Shown here: positions 22,846-36,035 of the stretch, one piece after another
How the letters are laid out: each line of letters opens with the position of its first letter
Position numbering within the stretch: position 1 is the first letter of the stretch
Assembly: GCA_026874595.1 (NCBI GenBank)
Contig: CM049311.1
Location: forward strand, 78,969,937-79,033,936
DNA from: Sipunculus nudus
Taxonomy: Eukaryota; Annelida; Sipuncula; Golfingiida; Sipunculidae
Length of the DNA stretch: 64,000 nt
Direction of reading: 5' to 3'
Made by a program: the position numbers and the translations under genes
The notes under the pieces: model-generated
Databases searched by the model: none
What the model was told of the DNA's origin: nothing
Seen by the model: only the letters and a program-made list of their open reading frames with translations

Positions 22846-23998
22846 TAATGAGCGCCCCTTCCATAATGAGTGGCCCCGATGGATTTTTAGTGCTCTCTTT
22901 GAGAAAACAGAGGGAATGTGCCATCCTCTCCTAAAAAGCTTGGGCAGTACTTGAGGTTACTGTTATTTTTCCCACCTCGCTTGATGCTTTTGATGGTGTG
23001 AAATTATGTTAGGGTTCCCAAGCCCATTCATATTGGCTAGGGAAAGGGAATTTTCCATTAATTAGCATCAAATTGTTCTCCAGAATCCTCTGAACAGGTC
23101 ATATCATAGCTTAGAACAGTATCACATTGATACCATGGAATCGTCCATACTGTATTTACTAGTCACACCATCGCTTTCCGTCTCAATTATATCCAAACAA
23201 TTACCGTGAAAGGGAATTTCTTGGGCTTATAAGGGTTCAGGCAGGTTGCCTTAATTTTTGGTAAATTGTGCCGTTTTACATCAAAATATGAGTTTGAAGG
23301 CTTTTGTTGAAAGAATAAAAATCGGAAAACCTTTCTTGTCTTTAAATATTATAAATGATTTGATCACATAGTACGTGTCCTGTACTTTGAGTTTGTGTGG
23401 CATCTCTGCACTCATAGCACTGGCATACTCAGTGCAAATAAATAATCTGAAATGCTAAAAATAGAAGCAGGCTCTGTATGTCAAGTTCAACAAGGGGGAA
23501 CAAAAATTTCCTGGTTGTTGTCTCTTTAAATCTACATAATGCACAGGGGAAAACCTTTGTCTCATTTTCAGCACCCATATTGGAAAAGCTACTTGCTAAT
23601 TTGCTGTGGGCAGCAAAGACTCACAGACTTCGCTGAATTGCATTTGTGACTTGTGAGAGGTAGTGACACATATGAAAGTGTATTCATTCAAGGGGTATTT
23701 AAATAATGACTAAAATAAATTAGGAGGACAGGTTTTTAAGGTTTTTGGCATAGAAAACACTAAATATTTCATTTGGATTATTATTTAATTCATACTTTTA
23801 TATAATTATCATTTGGGCTCTTTGGTTTCCCAGGATTGCCGCGAACATGCTGCGATGTCAAACAAAAGTGTAGAATTTAGCAGATCATAAGACTTGACAC
23901 AACTGGAAATTAGAAGAATTGGAGGGGGGTTCCTTTTTTTAGGGTATACAAATAATTTATAAAAAATTTAATTTTTAGTGGGCCCAGGGTGCTCATTA
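22846..23998. mobile_element. 1.15-kb non-autonomous element, TAATGAGCRCCC inverted ends
   Basis: The left end TAATGAGCGCCCC (22846-22858) and the right end GGGTGCTCATTA (23987-23998) are inverted copies. If TA is the target duplication the termini are ATGAGCRCCC. No transposase frame was seen inside. Class uncertain. Confidence 0.45.
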
Positions 23999-24575
23999 TG
24001 TTGATTATATTATATATATAATTTGAAATCTATTTGTAATGTACTTTCATTGTTTGTATTATATGCATCAATCGGTATATCTTTGAATCAAAGGTATATT
24101 GATTATATTTATATAAACATTATTTTATAAGCCATTATCACAGGTTGTGTAATTTACAGAACATCACTAGCTTGTTTTGTTCAGTTGTGGATAGTGGCAT
24201 GTACAGTATTAGATTACATAGCTTTTGCTCTATATGATAGCTTTATGCAAAATAGATACTCAGTAGCTTGTGCCACAGAATATAGGATGTACATAAGATA
24301 CTTATGTAATATATAATCTTCGGAACATATTAGCCACAAATTGGTCTCTTGTGTACAGTCAGACTAGAAAATAAAGATATCTGTAACAAAAGAGTAAACT
24401 GTTAATATTTATAGGTACACCTAATTTTGTAAAGAATGTTAATGCTGGTATATGGTATGGATAATATATTGTTATATATGAATTATTGAGAAATATTATG
24501 ATATTATAGTAATAAAAGTGTATTATGATACAGTATATACTAAATAGGACTATATAGTGTATTATGAACAATATA

Positions 24576-25010
24576 CTGTGGTTGGCTTTATATTCGCGAG
24601 GCTGTAATTTTGTGATTTTTTAATTTTGAATGTTTCGCGAGGGTTTCATTTTTGCGATCTTACTAGAACCTATGTCAAATCTTTGGTAAAGCCATACCTG
24701 TGTGTATTATAAAATATGAATAAGTCATGAGTTTGTGATATTCTACTCGTATAACGATGGTCCCGAACACACAGCACAGGAAGTTTAGTTCAAATTTAAG
24801 GTAAGGTTTTCCCTATACCTGCATGGATGTAATTTATTATAAAAATTGTTTCACTGTTCTAACCTATTCACATACAAGTATTGGTTTCACTCAATAAGAT
24901 GAACATACTCAATTGACCAGTAATTCCATGAGGGTTTCATTTTCGCGATTATTTCCCATTTGCGAATATAGTGAAATTAAAACCCTCGCAAACAAAAAGG
25001 CAACCACAGT
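24576..25010 (+). mobile_element. CTGTGGTTG-ended MITE, copy 1
   Basis: Inverted ends CTGTGGTTGGCTTTATATTC and AAAAGGCAACCACAG, flanked by TA on both sides. The interior carries several CGCGA words (TTCGCGAGG, TTTCGCGAGGG, TTTTCGCGATT). It is the same family as 50372-50819, which is inverted. The frame 24971-25195 crosses its end and is not a gene. Confidence 0.65.
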
Positions 25011-27800
25011 ATACTAAAAAGGACAAATGGCATAAAACCACATGCACACTTTTAAAGAATATTCAACCTAATAAATTGGGTTCCTTTGACAATACTGAAA
25101 AGTTTACTCAAAGTTGCATATCTACAGGTAAAGCGAGTTTTGTACATTCAGGCTTTATTGCTTTAGCAGTTTTTTTTTCAAGCCTATCCCTGTAAGTACA
25201 ATATTTAGATGTGACATGAGCAACCATGGTATACTCATGTTTAATGCAACCAGGAGTGGACATCTACAAGATGTTGGGGGGGGGGGGGGGGGCTCATCAT
25301 CCTTGCATAAATAGACAAGTGTGCTAGTACATTTATGACAGAATCAGTGTAAGATTTAACAGTTTAGAAAGAGTGTGCAGGCCCCCTTTAAATTTGCCCC
25401 TGGCAATAGGCCAGTGCATTACAGGGTGGCCAAATGTTTACAATTGTTTAATATAAGCCACTGCATGTTGGCATTATCATTTAATCATCCTAGTCATTGC
25501 ATTAATTTGTAGTTAGCAAAACTGAGCAGTCATTTTGCATGCATGTTAGTTTGCTCATTAAGACTTACATTTTCTTCTCTGTTTATTTTTATTTTCATTT
25601 TTGTATTTACTATTAAGTAAGCCATTTTCTAAGATGAAAGGGGATGATAGACCAACTTAACTCATTAATCATTATGTAAAATATCTTAGGTATTAAAATA
25701 AGTATGTATGAACATACATATGAAAAATAATTAAGAAAATATTGCAAAAGGCTGTAAGTTCAGTTTAGGCAGGATTCTGTTTATGCAGTACCAAGTGCCT
25801 TTCTGCTTTGCTATATAAAAGTTAAATAAGGCATACCAGAATATAATGGTAGGGAAAAATTTCCATTTTTTGTTTATTTGATCTCAATGATCTCATTTTT
25901 ATGAAGTATAACCTGTTTTATTGTCATACATGTATTTAGATTAACTGGAGCAAATACTAGTATTCTGAGAAAATATATTTAATGTTTTATAGTCTTTAAT
26001 TAATCATTTCATTTAATGAATGCACTGGATCTCAGGTTGGAATACTTTGTTTCATTCCAGGATCTGCAGTTTGAAAGATTAATTTTTAATGATTTTTCCG
26101 TTTTAAAAAAAATTATCTTTGTCACTTGCTTTTCCACAGGTATGTCACCTAAAAGCATTAACTGTATGTACATATGATTATCTCACCATGTCACATTTAC
26201 CTGAATAGAATATTTCCAGAAACACTCTCTAAAATTATTTTATATCAGTTATATCATACATAATGTTGATGTTTACACTATTTTACACTGGATCACATTC
26301 TGTCAAATCTCATAATATGGACCAATTGTATCACTAGTATATGTTTTATTAATATATTTGAAAACTAGTGCACCTGGTTTATTTACAGCACAGGCACTGT
26401 ATAAATACTTAAAATGTTAGAATTGGTCATACACAGTTTCCCATTTTTGGAGCCGGGCAGTGTTCTGTTCTGGCTTTGTGTGCACGCGATGGAAATCATC
26501 CTTTGGTTACATTACATTTTTATTACATGAATAATTTTGTTTGGTAGGATCTATGGCTCACCATCATGGGTTAAGTCCCCTGAAATGAAATAGTACAATT
26601 TTTGCATGCTGAAATATATGGTTGTATTTCATATCATGTTCAGTTTGTTGACCACTTCAATAAACGCTCAAATGCTATACACATATATGCAGTCTGTGAG
26701 TCGTTGTAAGGGAAAGCCAAAATATCAAAATATAAAATAATGTACTGAACTCAAATCTCCCCTCACCTTCTATTCATCTACACCTACCTTATTGGTACAC
26801 ACATGGGGAGATCGGTCTAGCATTTAACATGCCACAGGCGTAACGCAAATTCCTTTTTTTAAGGTATTTACTTGTTTTGCGTCGCATGCGTTTTCGTAAT
26901 TTGCATAAATCGACTTGTTTATTTGAATATTATTCTGGTTTGTGGTTTTGTCATATTTCAGTACAGCAATCTGAGATCAACATGCTGAAACTTCAAAGTA
27001 ATCAATTAATCAGTACATAAATTATTGCATGGAACTTGACACCCGAGAGTACGACTCTACCGGTCGGGGTTTCGCTGCTGCTGAGAAATTGATACAATCG
27101 ATGTAATTAAGTCATACAACTACCAGTAAATCATTTAAATGAGTTAAAATACGGAACAGTAACTCATGGCAATAGTTCCATTAGAACAAGAAACCTTTCC
27201 ACGGTGAACCTACATGGCACATTCCATGGTAGGCCTTATCCCTTACATTAATTATCCATATCATAACTCATTGAGATATTTTGAGCTTTTATATGAAAAT
27301 TTACTCAACATTGAGAAATCAGTTATAGTGAGCCCCTCTGTACTAATATCATACGCACGCTTATGGTATGGAGCAAGATTTCGTTTTTACACAATTTGTT
27401 TTGTTTTTTTCTTTGTTTTTTTTTTAGACCTGACAAACACCAGTCACTGGTCCATTCATTAGCAGAACACACATCATACAGCTGTTCGAAGCAGAGTCCT
27501 AGCTTCACATGATGATGAGATTAAGCAGCGTTTCCATGTGCGCGTATATGCGTGAAAAAAATAGGTGTGTTTCCACACACGCGCACATTGAAACAGACTT
27601 TTACTGAAACGCCCTGTCAATGTAACTGCATGTGGCCTGTAGTGTGTGTGTGTGCACACCAAATGTCTGCGGTGGAGCTGGGCAAACTATTCTTATAGTA
27701 CAATCTTTCAATCCAGACTAGCTTCGGTTGCATTTCCTTGAAAACCATAGATTTAGTAAAAATGTCATCTACTTTTGTGCCTTAGTAACGTGTCAAATTC
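25011..27800. other. intergenic, no gene recognised
   Basis: AT-rich DNA with a poly(G) run (about 25276-25291) and scattered A/T tracts. Short open frames (for example at 27214-27462) show no codon or family support. Confidence 0.5.
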
Positions 27801-27810
27801 AGCGTGGCTA

Positions 27811-28089
27811 AGGCCAAAAAAAAAATAAGGTATGGTTCTCAGGCACTTTTTTTTCAGAAATCAGTGCGGGCGGGCGGTATTTTATTTTTGACCTTTTTTT
27901 GGATGTTTCGATAAAAATGTCATATAATCAGGAAAAAGCATGAAAATAACAAATTTTTTGCTAAACACTACATAAATTGTATTATTTATCTTCTTGAAAG
28001 ATAAAAATCAAAATAAAAATTTTTGATGCGGGGTGTTAAAATTGACGCGGGCGGTGCCTGAGAACCATACCTTTTATTTTTTTTGGCCT
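27811..28089. mobile_element. MITE with ~36-bp near-perfect terminal inverted repeats
   Basis: Left AGGCCAAAAAAAAAATAAGG then TATGGTTCTCAGGCAC; right GTGCCTGAGAACCATACC then TTTTATTTTTTTTGGCCT, which is the reverse complement. The interior is short with GCGGGCGG words near both ends. Near-identical arms suggest a fairly recent insertion. Superfamily not assigned. Confidence 0.7.
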
Positions 28090-28194
28090 AATGGGTGCAG
28101 CTTTAAAATTTAAAGTTTGTTCCATTCACAGACTAAAACCCACTTATGCCCATGAGCAAAAAAAAAATGTATTAATATTTATAGATATTAATAT

Positions 28195-28680
28195 CAATGT
28201 CCGTCGAAGAGGCCGTTGGAGGGGACAGAAATGGTGAGCGTCCGTCTGTCCCTCCGTCCGTCCGTCACAATGATGTTAACGCAATATCTCGAAAAGAAAT
28301 TGAGGCATGATCACCAAACTTGCAGCCAGCATTGATGCGACTTATCAAAGGCTAGGTAAAAATCGAACATGGTTGACCTTTTTTGCACTTTTCATGGTCA
28401 CAGCGACATTAATGCTAAAATGATGTTAACGCAATATCTTTAAAAGATTTTGAGGTACAGTCACCAGTCTTGCAGCATTAATGCACCTTATGAAGGGCTA
28501 GGTCTAGTTCGAATATGGGTGACCTTTACGAGGTCACAGAGGCGATAATTCTAAAATGAATTTAATGCAATAACTTGAAAGGTCACAGAGGTAATCTTAG
28601 TGGATGACATCGACCCATCTAAAATTTAATACAGGTATTCTTTTTTTTTTTTTTTTATCTATTCCCATAACAGGTCGGGG
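28195..28680 (+). repeat. GTCC-headed element with ~140-150-bp tandem units
   Basis: It begins with a weak hairpin (TGTCC ... GGGACA) and a GTCCGTC-rich tract (28240-28268). Two and a half units follow, starting AATGATGTTAACGCAATATC (about 28268 and 28421) and AATGAATTTAATGCAATAAC (about 28555). The organisation resembles the GTCC-headed elements at 32184, 43045 (inverted) and 58845. Confidence 0.55.
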
Positions 28681-29133
28681 TCATACTTGATCTGTTCCAC
28701 AGATGAACTTTTTTCTTGTTTTAAAAATAAAACTTAATTCCCTACCGGAGTGTCAACCGCTCAAGCTTAGTTACTGCGTATGGCCTCGGGGTGTGGATAA
28801 GATTACCTTAATTGTCATTATTTGTATGCAGTACTGACTGGATTTTCGTCTGTCTGCTTGTTAAGTTATGATCATCTGGTATGGTTTCAGGGTGAAATGG
28901 TGGCATCACACACTTCGTATCAACTGGCATTAGTTCAACCATAAATTTTAAAGGTTTCTGTCTGGTCTTTAAAGATAAGGGCCCCTTGACGGTCGACCGA
29001 TTTATACTTTGGGCCCTATCTGTTTCTTTTTATGCTGTCTGGTGAATGCTATCTACAAAAAAAACCCCCAAAAAATCAGACTAAAACTGTATTTTATATT
29101 TTTACATGCCTTCTTTTCAAGTGCAAGCAATAG

Positions 29134-29376
29134 ATTTACTATTTAAATGTTATCAAGAGTGCAATAAGAGCACATCAAGGCTCGGGGTTTTGCCGAAAAT
29201 CCTTTGAATTTTACTCTTCAAGTGGCACAACGGGCTTGTCTGGGAAAGATGTCAAGCAGCTGCGAGGTCACACGCCCATGGCGATCAAGAACGACTTCGA
29301 TTCTGCCATCTATTCAACGGACAAGGACCGGTTAATCCAACGGTTCTGTCTCCCTCTCCATCTCTGCGGTAGCTAG
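29134..29376 (+). pseudogene. orphan exon or fragment resembling an acyl-CoA synthetase (ANL) nucleotide loop
   Basis: An 80-codon open frame ends TAG 29374-29376. Its second half is GC-richer than its surroundings and reads YSSSGTTGLSGKDV, close to the ANL-superfamily motif [YF]xSGTTGxPKGV, and continues KQLRGHTPMAIKNDFDSAIY. A plausible acceptor (actcttcaag, ending 29222) precedes it. No flanking exons of such an enzyme were found. The family's Pro is Ser here and the frame soon stops, so a decayed or isolated exon is more likely than a working gene. Resemblance rests on one motif. Confidence 0.35.
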
Positions 29377-30694
29377 GGGTACGTCCATCAAAAGTAATAG
29401 AAAATCATGACTTGTTTTACATGCAATATAAACAATGAAATAACTGGTCATGTGTTACAACAAATACCTTCATTCTCATGAGTATTGCACGGAAATATCC
29501 AAAGGTTAATTAAAAAATTGCTGCCTCGATAGCGCCACGTCATACAGAGAATTTGTTCTCGTGTCAAGTGGTCAGGAATTCTCGATAATCCTGTGCGCCT
29601 GTCCCTGCCGTGTTGCTGTTAAGGGTTGGCCATAAACACATTAACACCAGTGATTAGCTTAATCGGCTTGGGATAATCGGGCTTTAGATCTACATACCGG
29701 TAATATGATCTGATAAGTTTGCTGTACGCTATATGTCCCCTCATTTCCCTGTGAGGACGCCATATAGGTCAAACAGGGAAGACGCCACCGGTATATTTTT
29801 TTCTCATAATACGTACAGAAACGGTACATATGTAAGTATTAACACCTACTTACTTCTTAATAAATCAAGGTATTAACTGCTTATATAGGGTGCATCACGA
29901 TAACCTTGCTTTGCTTTCATTTTTAGTCAGGTATATATTTTTCACTGACATTGATAATCCAGTAGAATTACTTGGTTATATTAGCTCTAAAGGAGTAAGC
30001 AATTGACCATTGTATTAAGAATATATATGAGGGCACTAATCATAAGTATAGCTGCGTTCAACCTACCTATTGTATAAGTTGCCTAGATTGAATGCAATGT
30101 ACATAATGTTTCATTATATTGTATACATTTCCATAGTTCACCATAATCTGTGGAAATGTTTTCTGAAACGGCAACAAATCCTGGATTTTTCAATAACAAA
30201 GCATTGATTTGAGAAAGATATTTTTTCAAACAGATGTTTCGTGCTGATAAGGATGCATTAGGTAAAAGTAACGCTGCTTCAATCACAATGTTTCAATATA
30301 TTTTTAATTTAGGTCGTGTTGTCATTTATACCTGTTCTGTTCTTCCCTTTTGTTTAAATTACATAAAGTTTTGGTTTAACCCATTTCTCTCGCATAACTT
30401 GGTTTTTGACTGCACAGTGATAACATTGAAGGCATATTTTCACTGACCCAGTTAATGGTCACAAATATTTGATAAAGAAACGGTTCTACCTGTAGTGCAT
30501 CATCAGCATGTTTCACTTATTTACCAAACTGATCATGGGTAAAGATTTACCCATTCAATCCAGAAAACTACACGGTCAATTCACATTAACACAAAAAGAA
30601 GTTTTCTGTAGATTCCTTTAAAGTGCAATTAACTTTCACAATCAACCATATTGTGCCTTTTTGCCGGCAAAATAATGTCGCGCAGTGTCATGGT

Positions 30695-30710
30695 CACGTG
30701 GTATCACGTG
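30695..30710. promoter_or_regulatory. paired CACGTG E-boxes
   Basis: Two perfect palindromic E-boxes at 30695-30700 and 30705-30710, with centres 10 bp apart (GGTCACGTGG TATCACGTGG). These are binding words for bHLH-zip factors. No nearby gene start is evident, so function is unknown. Confidence 0.3.
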
Positions 30711-31812
30711 GTTAACCGGTGAAAGAACTTCGCAAAATCTATCTTCCTGTAATGTTTTCTATTATTCGACATATGGTTAAACAAAAATAGCAACATTTGA
30801 AAGGAGCCTTTGCACTGCAATTTGAATATCGTTATATTTTATATAAAAAATTACAGAATGCCAAATATTCCTGTTGCCAAGATATATTTGTTGTTATGTA
30901 TACATGACACCAGCCTACTGAAAATGCTGTCGTGCAGAAACCGTCATTATTAATTGTGCTCCGCTTTCGTTAGTGGACACAAAGGAGGGCTGTCTCTAAA
31001 CTTGTGATTTTCATATGATTCATATGTATTTTCACATAGAGCATATTTGTACGAAGGCGGGGCACAATTAAGAATGACAACAGTCCAACTGATCAATTCC
31101 TACAAACATGCACCAGCCAGCCTCAAGAAATATCACCTGGTATTTTTTCTTTCATGTGTGGTCGGCGTAGAGAGATATTCCTGCAGGTAATTAGGGGTAT
31201 TCATGACATGTGATAATGCAGGGGCATTTGTCAGCTGTTAGTTTACACCGAAAAGCTACAAAGGTATAGCGGTCGGCAGCGTGACAGCTTTAGAAGCCCA
31301 CGCCAATCAGCTTTGTGGTGCGTCTGCACAGTCAACAGAGTTTTCGCGGTCATCCAATCAGTCAGAACGGTTGCTGTGGGGATCTGACCCACGGTGAACC
31401 TACTCATAAAGCTTGTGTCCTCAGCCCTGTTTGCTTTTATTAATCATACCGCACGTTTGTACCCATATTATCGCAGAATTTGATTGTGACACCTAAATGA
31501 CATGCCGGGCTGTCGTCGGATTGTCATATTGGTTTTCTGTTTTACATCTTTGTCCTGTGGCCCGTAACAGCAGTAAACCCTCCGGAAGTACTCGACTTTG
31601 ACGGTCCATACGGTAAGCTCTCCGGATTGACAGTTCATTAGATGCTTTTGGGAGAAGTTAAATTGCTCAGTTCGTAGTGAAGAGTAAAGTATTTTCAATT
31701 TGTTGACAATGACCAGCAAAGGTTTAGTATATTAAATAGTTAATTTATTATTAATCTCCGTTTATTAATTAAATCATTCAGGTACTTATGTTCCTTGCTT
31801 TACTATATTGTT

Positions 31813-31813
<1 letters not shown>

Positions 31814-31857
<44 letters not shown>
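31814..31857. repeat. (TA)n microsatellite
   Basis: Two TA runs broken by one AAAT interruption, in otherwise featureless intergenic DNA. Confidence 0.9.
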
Positions 31858-31859
<2 letters not shown>

Positions 31860-32183
31860 ATTTTTGTTGTTTTATTAGTGCTCAAAATTTCCTCTGGTTT
31901 CTACAAATTATCTCGTGTTTTCTTAAATTTTCTAAAGTCTATATATGTTTATTCATATTTCTCCGCATTATCCAAGCTTGACGGGTTTTTTTTAATAAAT
32001 TCTTTTCATTTCTCTTTATGTTCTCATTGACGACGTAAGTTCCTTTTATTGTGTGTTTTTTTCTAATACTTGTAATTCTATCTGTAGCTTTGACCGTTTC
32101 TGACGTTTCACCTTGGTCTGAATTGGTCAGTTTCTTTTATGATGTTATTTTCCCCCTTTAACATATCTTTGCCATATTTAGGA

Positions 32184-32480
32184 CCCCGCTTGAAAAGCGG
32201 GTGCCCTATAGTAATCGACCTGTCCGTCTGTCTGTCCGTCCGTCCATCCGTCCACAAATTCTTTTCCGACGGATTGAGTTAAAACCTGAAATATGTATTA
32301 ACAATCAATTATGGAAGATCCCTATCGATTTTGGGGTCCGGAGGTCAAGGTAAAAAAAGTTATTCACAGTTTGGTGTTAAATGTTAGGTCCCTCTTTCAG
32401 CAGGGCAGAAATCATAATTGTAACCATAATTGTTTGTTCCACCTTAACAGTAGGACAGGTCCTCATGTCAACAGCAACGA
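32184..32480 (+). repeat. GTCC-headed repeat element
   Basis: A clear hairpin CCCGCTTGAAAAGCGGG (about 32185-32201) is followed within 25 bp by a GTCCGTC-rich tract (32221-32252), the same head organisation as at 28195 and 58845. The 3' limit is not resolved. Confidence 0.45.
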
Positions 32481-32849
32481 GGCTTGATATATGGTCATAG
32501 TCAGCCATTTTACTGCATAGTTATGCGGTAAAAACCATTGCTGAACACCTAGTTAGGTTGCGCTCTCTTTGCAAATATGCATGCAAAAGGACACACATTG
32601 TTAACACAATAACTCGTAAAAAGTATTTCATGTAAGGTCCCCAGCTGGGCTTGCACAATTCACAAGGTACAGGGTGCAACATCAAATAAAGTTGTCATTT
32701 CCTTCAACAAATTCCAAACCAAAGGGCAACTATATGTAGCATTCAGTCGTGTAACCTCACTATAAGGCATTTTTCTCTCAAATTTCAAACCACATTCCAT
32801 TAAGACAGATTGTGCAGTATCAGAAGAAATACTAAGACTGCAACAACAC

Positions 32850-33715
32850 ATGCAAGCCACCCTCATTAATTACAAGATCCATCCCTTGCAGGAAACTTTC
32901 ATCCGTTTGTGCTTTTTCAATTCCCAGTCACTCGGTCCTGCACACATTACTGACTTTATTCATGACCCGTATATCCAAACATCTTCTGTTTTTGGGGTAA
33001 CTGAAACATGGCAACTCACTGATAATTTCACCATACCTGGGTATAGAAACTCAATATCCTGTGCCAGAACATCACATCATAGTGGAGGTGCAGTTCTCTG
33101 CTCAAGTGGAAGATGTATATTGCAGAAATTACCTCTACAGACTTTCTCCACAATTGATGCAGTAGCAGCAAATCTTATCATACAAAAACAACAAGACACA
33201 ACTACGATTCAGTTGTTACTCATGTATTGTCCACCAAGAACTCTATTATATGAAATCAGTGATTGCGTTAAAACTTTATCAATATGCACGGAGGATCACA
33301 AGTTATCATTGCAGGTGATTTCAACATTGACCTGACAAAAAACTTGTCAAAGAACACTGTCATTAACCAGTTGCAATAAACCTTAGGGTTCATATAGGTT
33401 ACAACTGGCCCTACGCACCACAGTGGCTCTCATTTAGACCGCGTTTGGACAAATCTATCTCCACTTCCAACATCTCAAGGAATTCGGACCTATTATAGTG
33501 ACCATCAACAAGTTTACATTGATATTCATATGTAGCCATTCTACACAACACAGCGCATCTGTAGACCCAAGAACAGTTCAAGAGAATGACCATTTTGTCA
33601 CTACTAACCAGCAGCTGACACTCTCTCTAATACTACAAGGTTCATGTACAGACTCAAGCCTCACATATAATAAGGCCAATTCAGCATACAAATACTGGAA
33701 AAATATTTGACACAG
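32850..33715 (+). pseudogene. LINE endonuclease fragment (APE type), frameshifted
   Basis: A 161-codon frame reads FFNSQSLGPAHITDF ... FGVTETWQL ... SHHSGGAVLCSSG, the usual order of a LINE apurinic-type endonuclease (N-box, ETW, GG). Near 33285 the frame shifts: the next segment reads VIIAGDFNIDL (the GDFN catalytic motif) at 33302-33334, then stops, then THHSGSHLDRVWT and YYSDHQQ (the SDH end of the domain) to about 33530. Several breaks mean it is inactive. CR1/L2-like or a related LINE is likely. No reverse transcriptase follows. Confidence 0.7.
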
Positions 33716-34340
33716 CCCAGCCAAGACTTTAACCAGGAATAATTTGCACAGGTAATACACAAATACAGAAACTAAAAATGCATGCAATTCTTTTATATCA
33801 TTATTTTGATAGCTTTGAACATTTTCACTTTACCATATCTTTTTTCCAGTTTATACAAGTGGTGGGCCGATCATCGAGTTTTATCGAAAGTCAGTCGGTT
33901 TGCTGCCACTTACAAGCGCTCGATTACCAAAGGCAACTATCGATTACATCATAATAATGATTGTTTTCTTACCAGATTGCCTTTATGTTATAGGCAAAAA
34001 TTATTCTTCCATTTTTTACCACATTCCGCGCTTCATATAATGAGTCTACGTTCCAAAATAACTTCCGTATGTAACGGAGTATGACACGGTAGATGCGAGA
34101 ACGGAGGACTTATTAAATTTATTATCTGTGAACTCGCAGGGAGCTCCAGAATTAGCGGAGAGTTTCCTAACGATATGTACATTGCAAAATATTGGCGGGA
34201 GGACGTTAAAACACTTCATAAATTCTCCAGGTCTATGCCAATTTTGTGAGATTCTCTTAGAAATAATATACTCGAATATACTTGAAAAAAATCTTTGTTG
34301 GGGCTAACCCGGCCGGTCGAGTATTTGGATTTCGGCTGGA

Positions 34341-34377
34341 GGGGGGGGGGGGGGCTAGTCTGCATTTTTTTTTTTTT
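34341..34377. repeat. poly(G) and poly(T) tracts
   Basis: A run of about 14 G and, 15 bp later, about 13 T. Nothing else was recognised in 33720-35800. Confidence 0.6.
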
Positions 34378-35814
34378 GGGTATGATCTGCCCCAAGCGCA
34401 CCTGGGCCCGTTAAATTAAAAAACAGCCCCTCTATAGGCCTAACATTCTTAGATGCTCTTAATTCCCATATAGAAAGATATTACCCGACATTGACGTTCG
34501 TTTAATTTGATCCTTAAAATTAGTCTGATTGTATCTTTATACGCGGAAGGATCGTTACACTCGTGCGCGACAGGAGAATACCTGCCGGAGAAACGCAGGC
34601 AGAGTTTCACAGATAATTGCATATATTGCCTGAACCGATTAATAATCGATCAACAGTCGGTTTGCTCAAACCGATGATCGATTATGAAAAAGGAACCAAC
34701 TTTCACCAATAGTTTATACATGTCAGCTGTTCATTACAGGTTCTTTAATTTTCAAATAACACTCTATCAGCCCATGCAACCAAAGTACACCTAATTCTCA
34801 CTACTTCAATTTATAATGACTGCATCTTTTGCGGGGCCCTTCTTGACCTGTCAGTTTTCTAGTTTTACTTGCGTTGATGTATTATTCGGGATTATATGAA
34901 AAGAAATTGTTGATTTATGAAAGCGTAGTATTTGGTAATTTACTTAAGACCCCTCTGTAGAATAATGTGTTTCAACCCGACTTTGTTACTCTAGCTAGTT
35001 GTGGATACCTTTTTAAATCTACCATTTTTATTTAAATTTGTTTTCATTAATGTATTCGTTTATAAAGTTATTTATTGACTCTTTATTTATCATTATTATA
35101 ATCCATATTGTGACAGGCGATGTAGTGGCATAAGTATTAAATCAAACATGGTTTACAAGGATAACATTTTAAGCTGTTTGTTTTCAGTTAGGACCGGGGT
35201 CCAGTTGTTTCGTATATGTGATAAAATAAAAGATAAATCTTACTTTATACAGATTGGATTTAATACATATAATGTTCAAAGGAATACATATAATATATCA
35301 TCGATGTAAAAAGTATATAAAAAATAAAATGTTATGCTGCTAGATACATAGTAGTTACAGAGAAAACATAAACTGAAATATAAATTACCATGTAAATCTA
35401 AATCTCATGTAAATAATAATGGTGGTTTATCTCGAATATGTATGAACGATTATCAAAATTGCGCAATCGCATCAAACATCTATATTTAAGCGCTATCTGT
35501 GGCAGACTTTTGAGTGAAAGGCAGTTGATTACATGGATAAGGAACGGCACAACTAAAACTGGACTTAAACGTTCACGCCCGGTCATGGGTAATATCAAAT
35601 TAAGAACAGGGTTTTTTTATAAGATTTTTTTTTTATGGAGGTAACCGCCTCTTTTTTTTATGCTCTCTTATCCAGTTCGTGATCTAAGTATGTACATTTG
35701 CAGAGTTCCATTTCGGTTTGACAGGGCGGTACCACTCGCTTTCTACCAGATTATTTTTGTATCCTGGTCTCACCAAGGCCCGTTGTCTGTCGCGCCTGAG
35801 GATCCTGTGTGTAT

Positions 35815-36035
35815 AATCATCCCTGTTGCTGGGTCATAACACCGAGGAACCCCCAAAGACGCACTCGTTTATGAGTAATACACGGCTGTGGGGCGTATCC
35901 TTCCCATAAAGCCTGCAGAGCGCTCACCCTGGGCGGGGGACAACCGTGAAAATCACGGCTGAGGTTTGAACCCACGACCTCCCGGCTTCGAGTCCAGTGC
36001 TCTACCCCTGAGCCACAGAAGCCGGTTGAGAACAT
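35815..36035 (-). mobile_element. tRNA-derived SINE
   Basis: On the minus strand an A box TGGCTCAGGGG (36005-36015) and a B box GGGTTCAAACC (35963-35973) have tRNA spacing, with TAGAGCACTGGACT between. The anticodon stem does not pair well, so this is a SINE head or decayed tRNA, not a functional tRNA. The body downstream is unlike the SINE at 14882-15305. A frame across it is fortuitous. Confidence 0.6.

Noticed and set aside
35815-36035. functional tRNA gene on the minus strand
   Set aside because: A and B boxes are present but the anticodon stem has mismatches and no clean acceptor stem closes; better explained as a SINE head.
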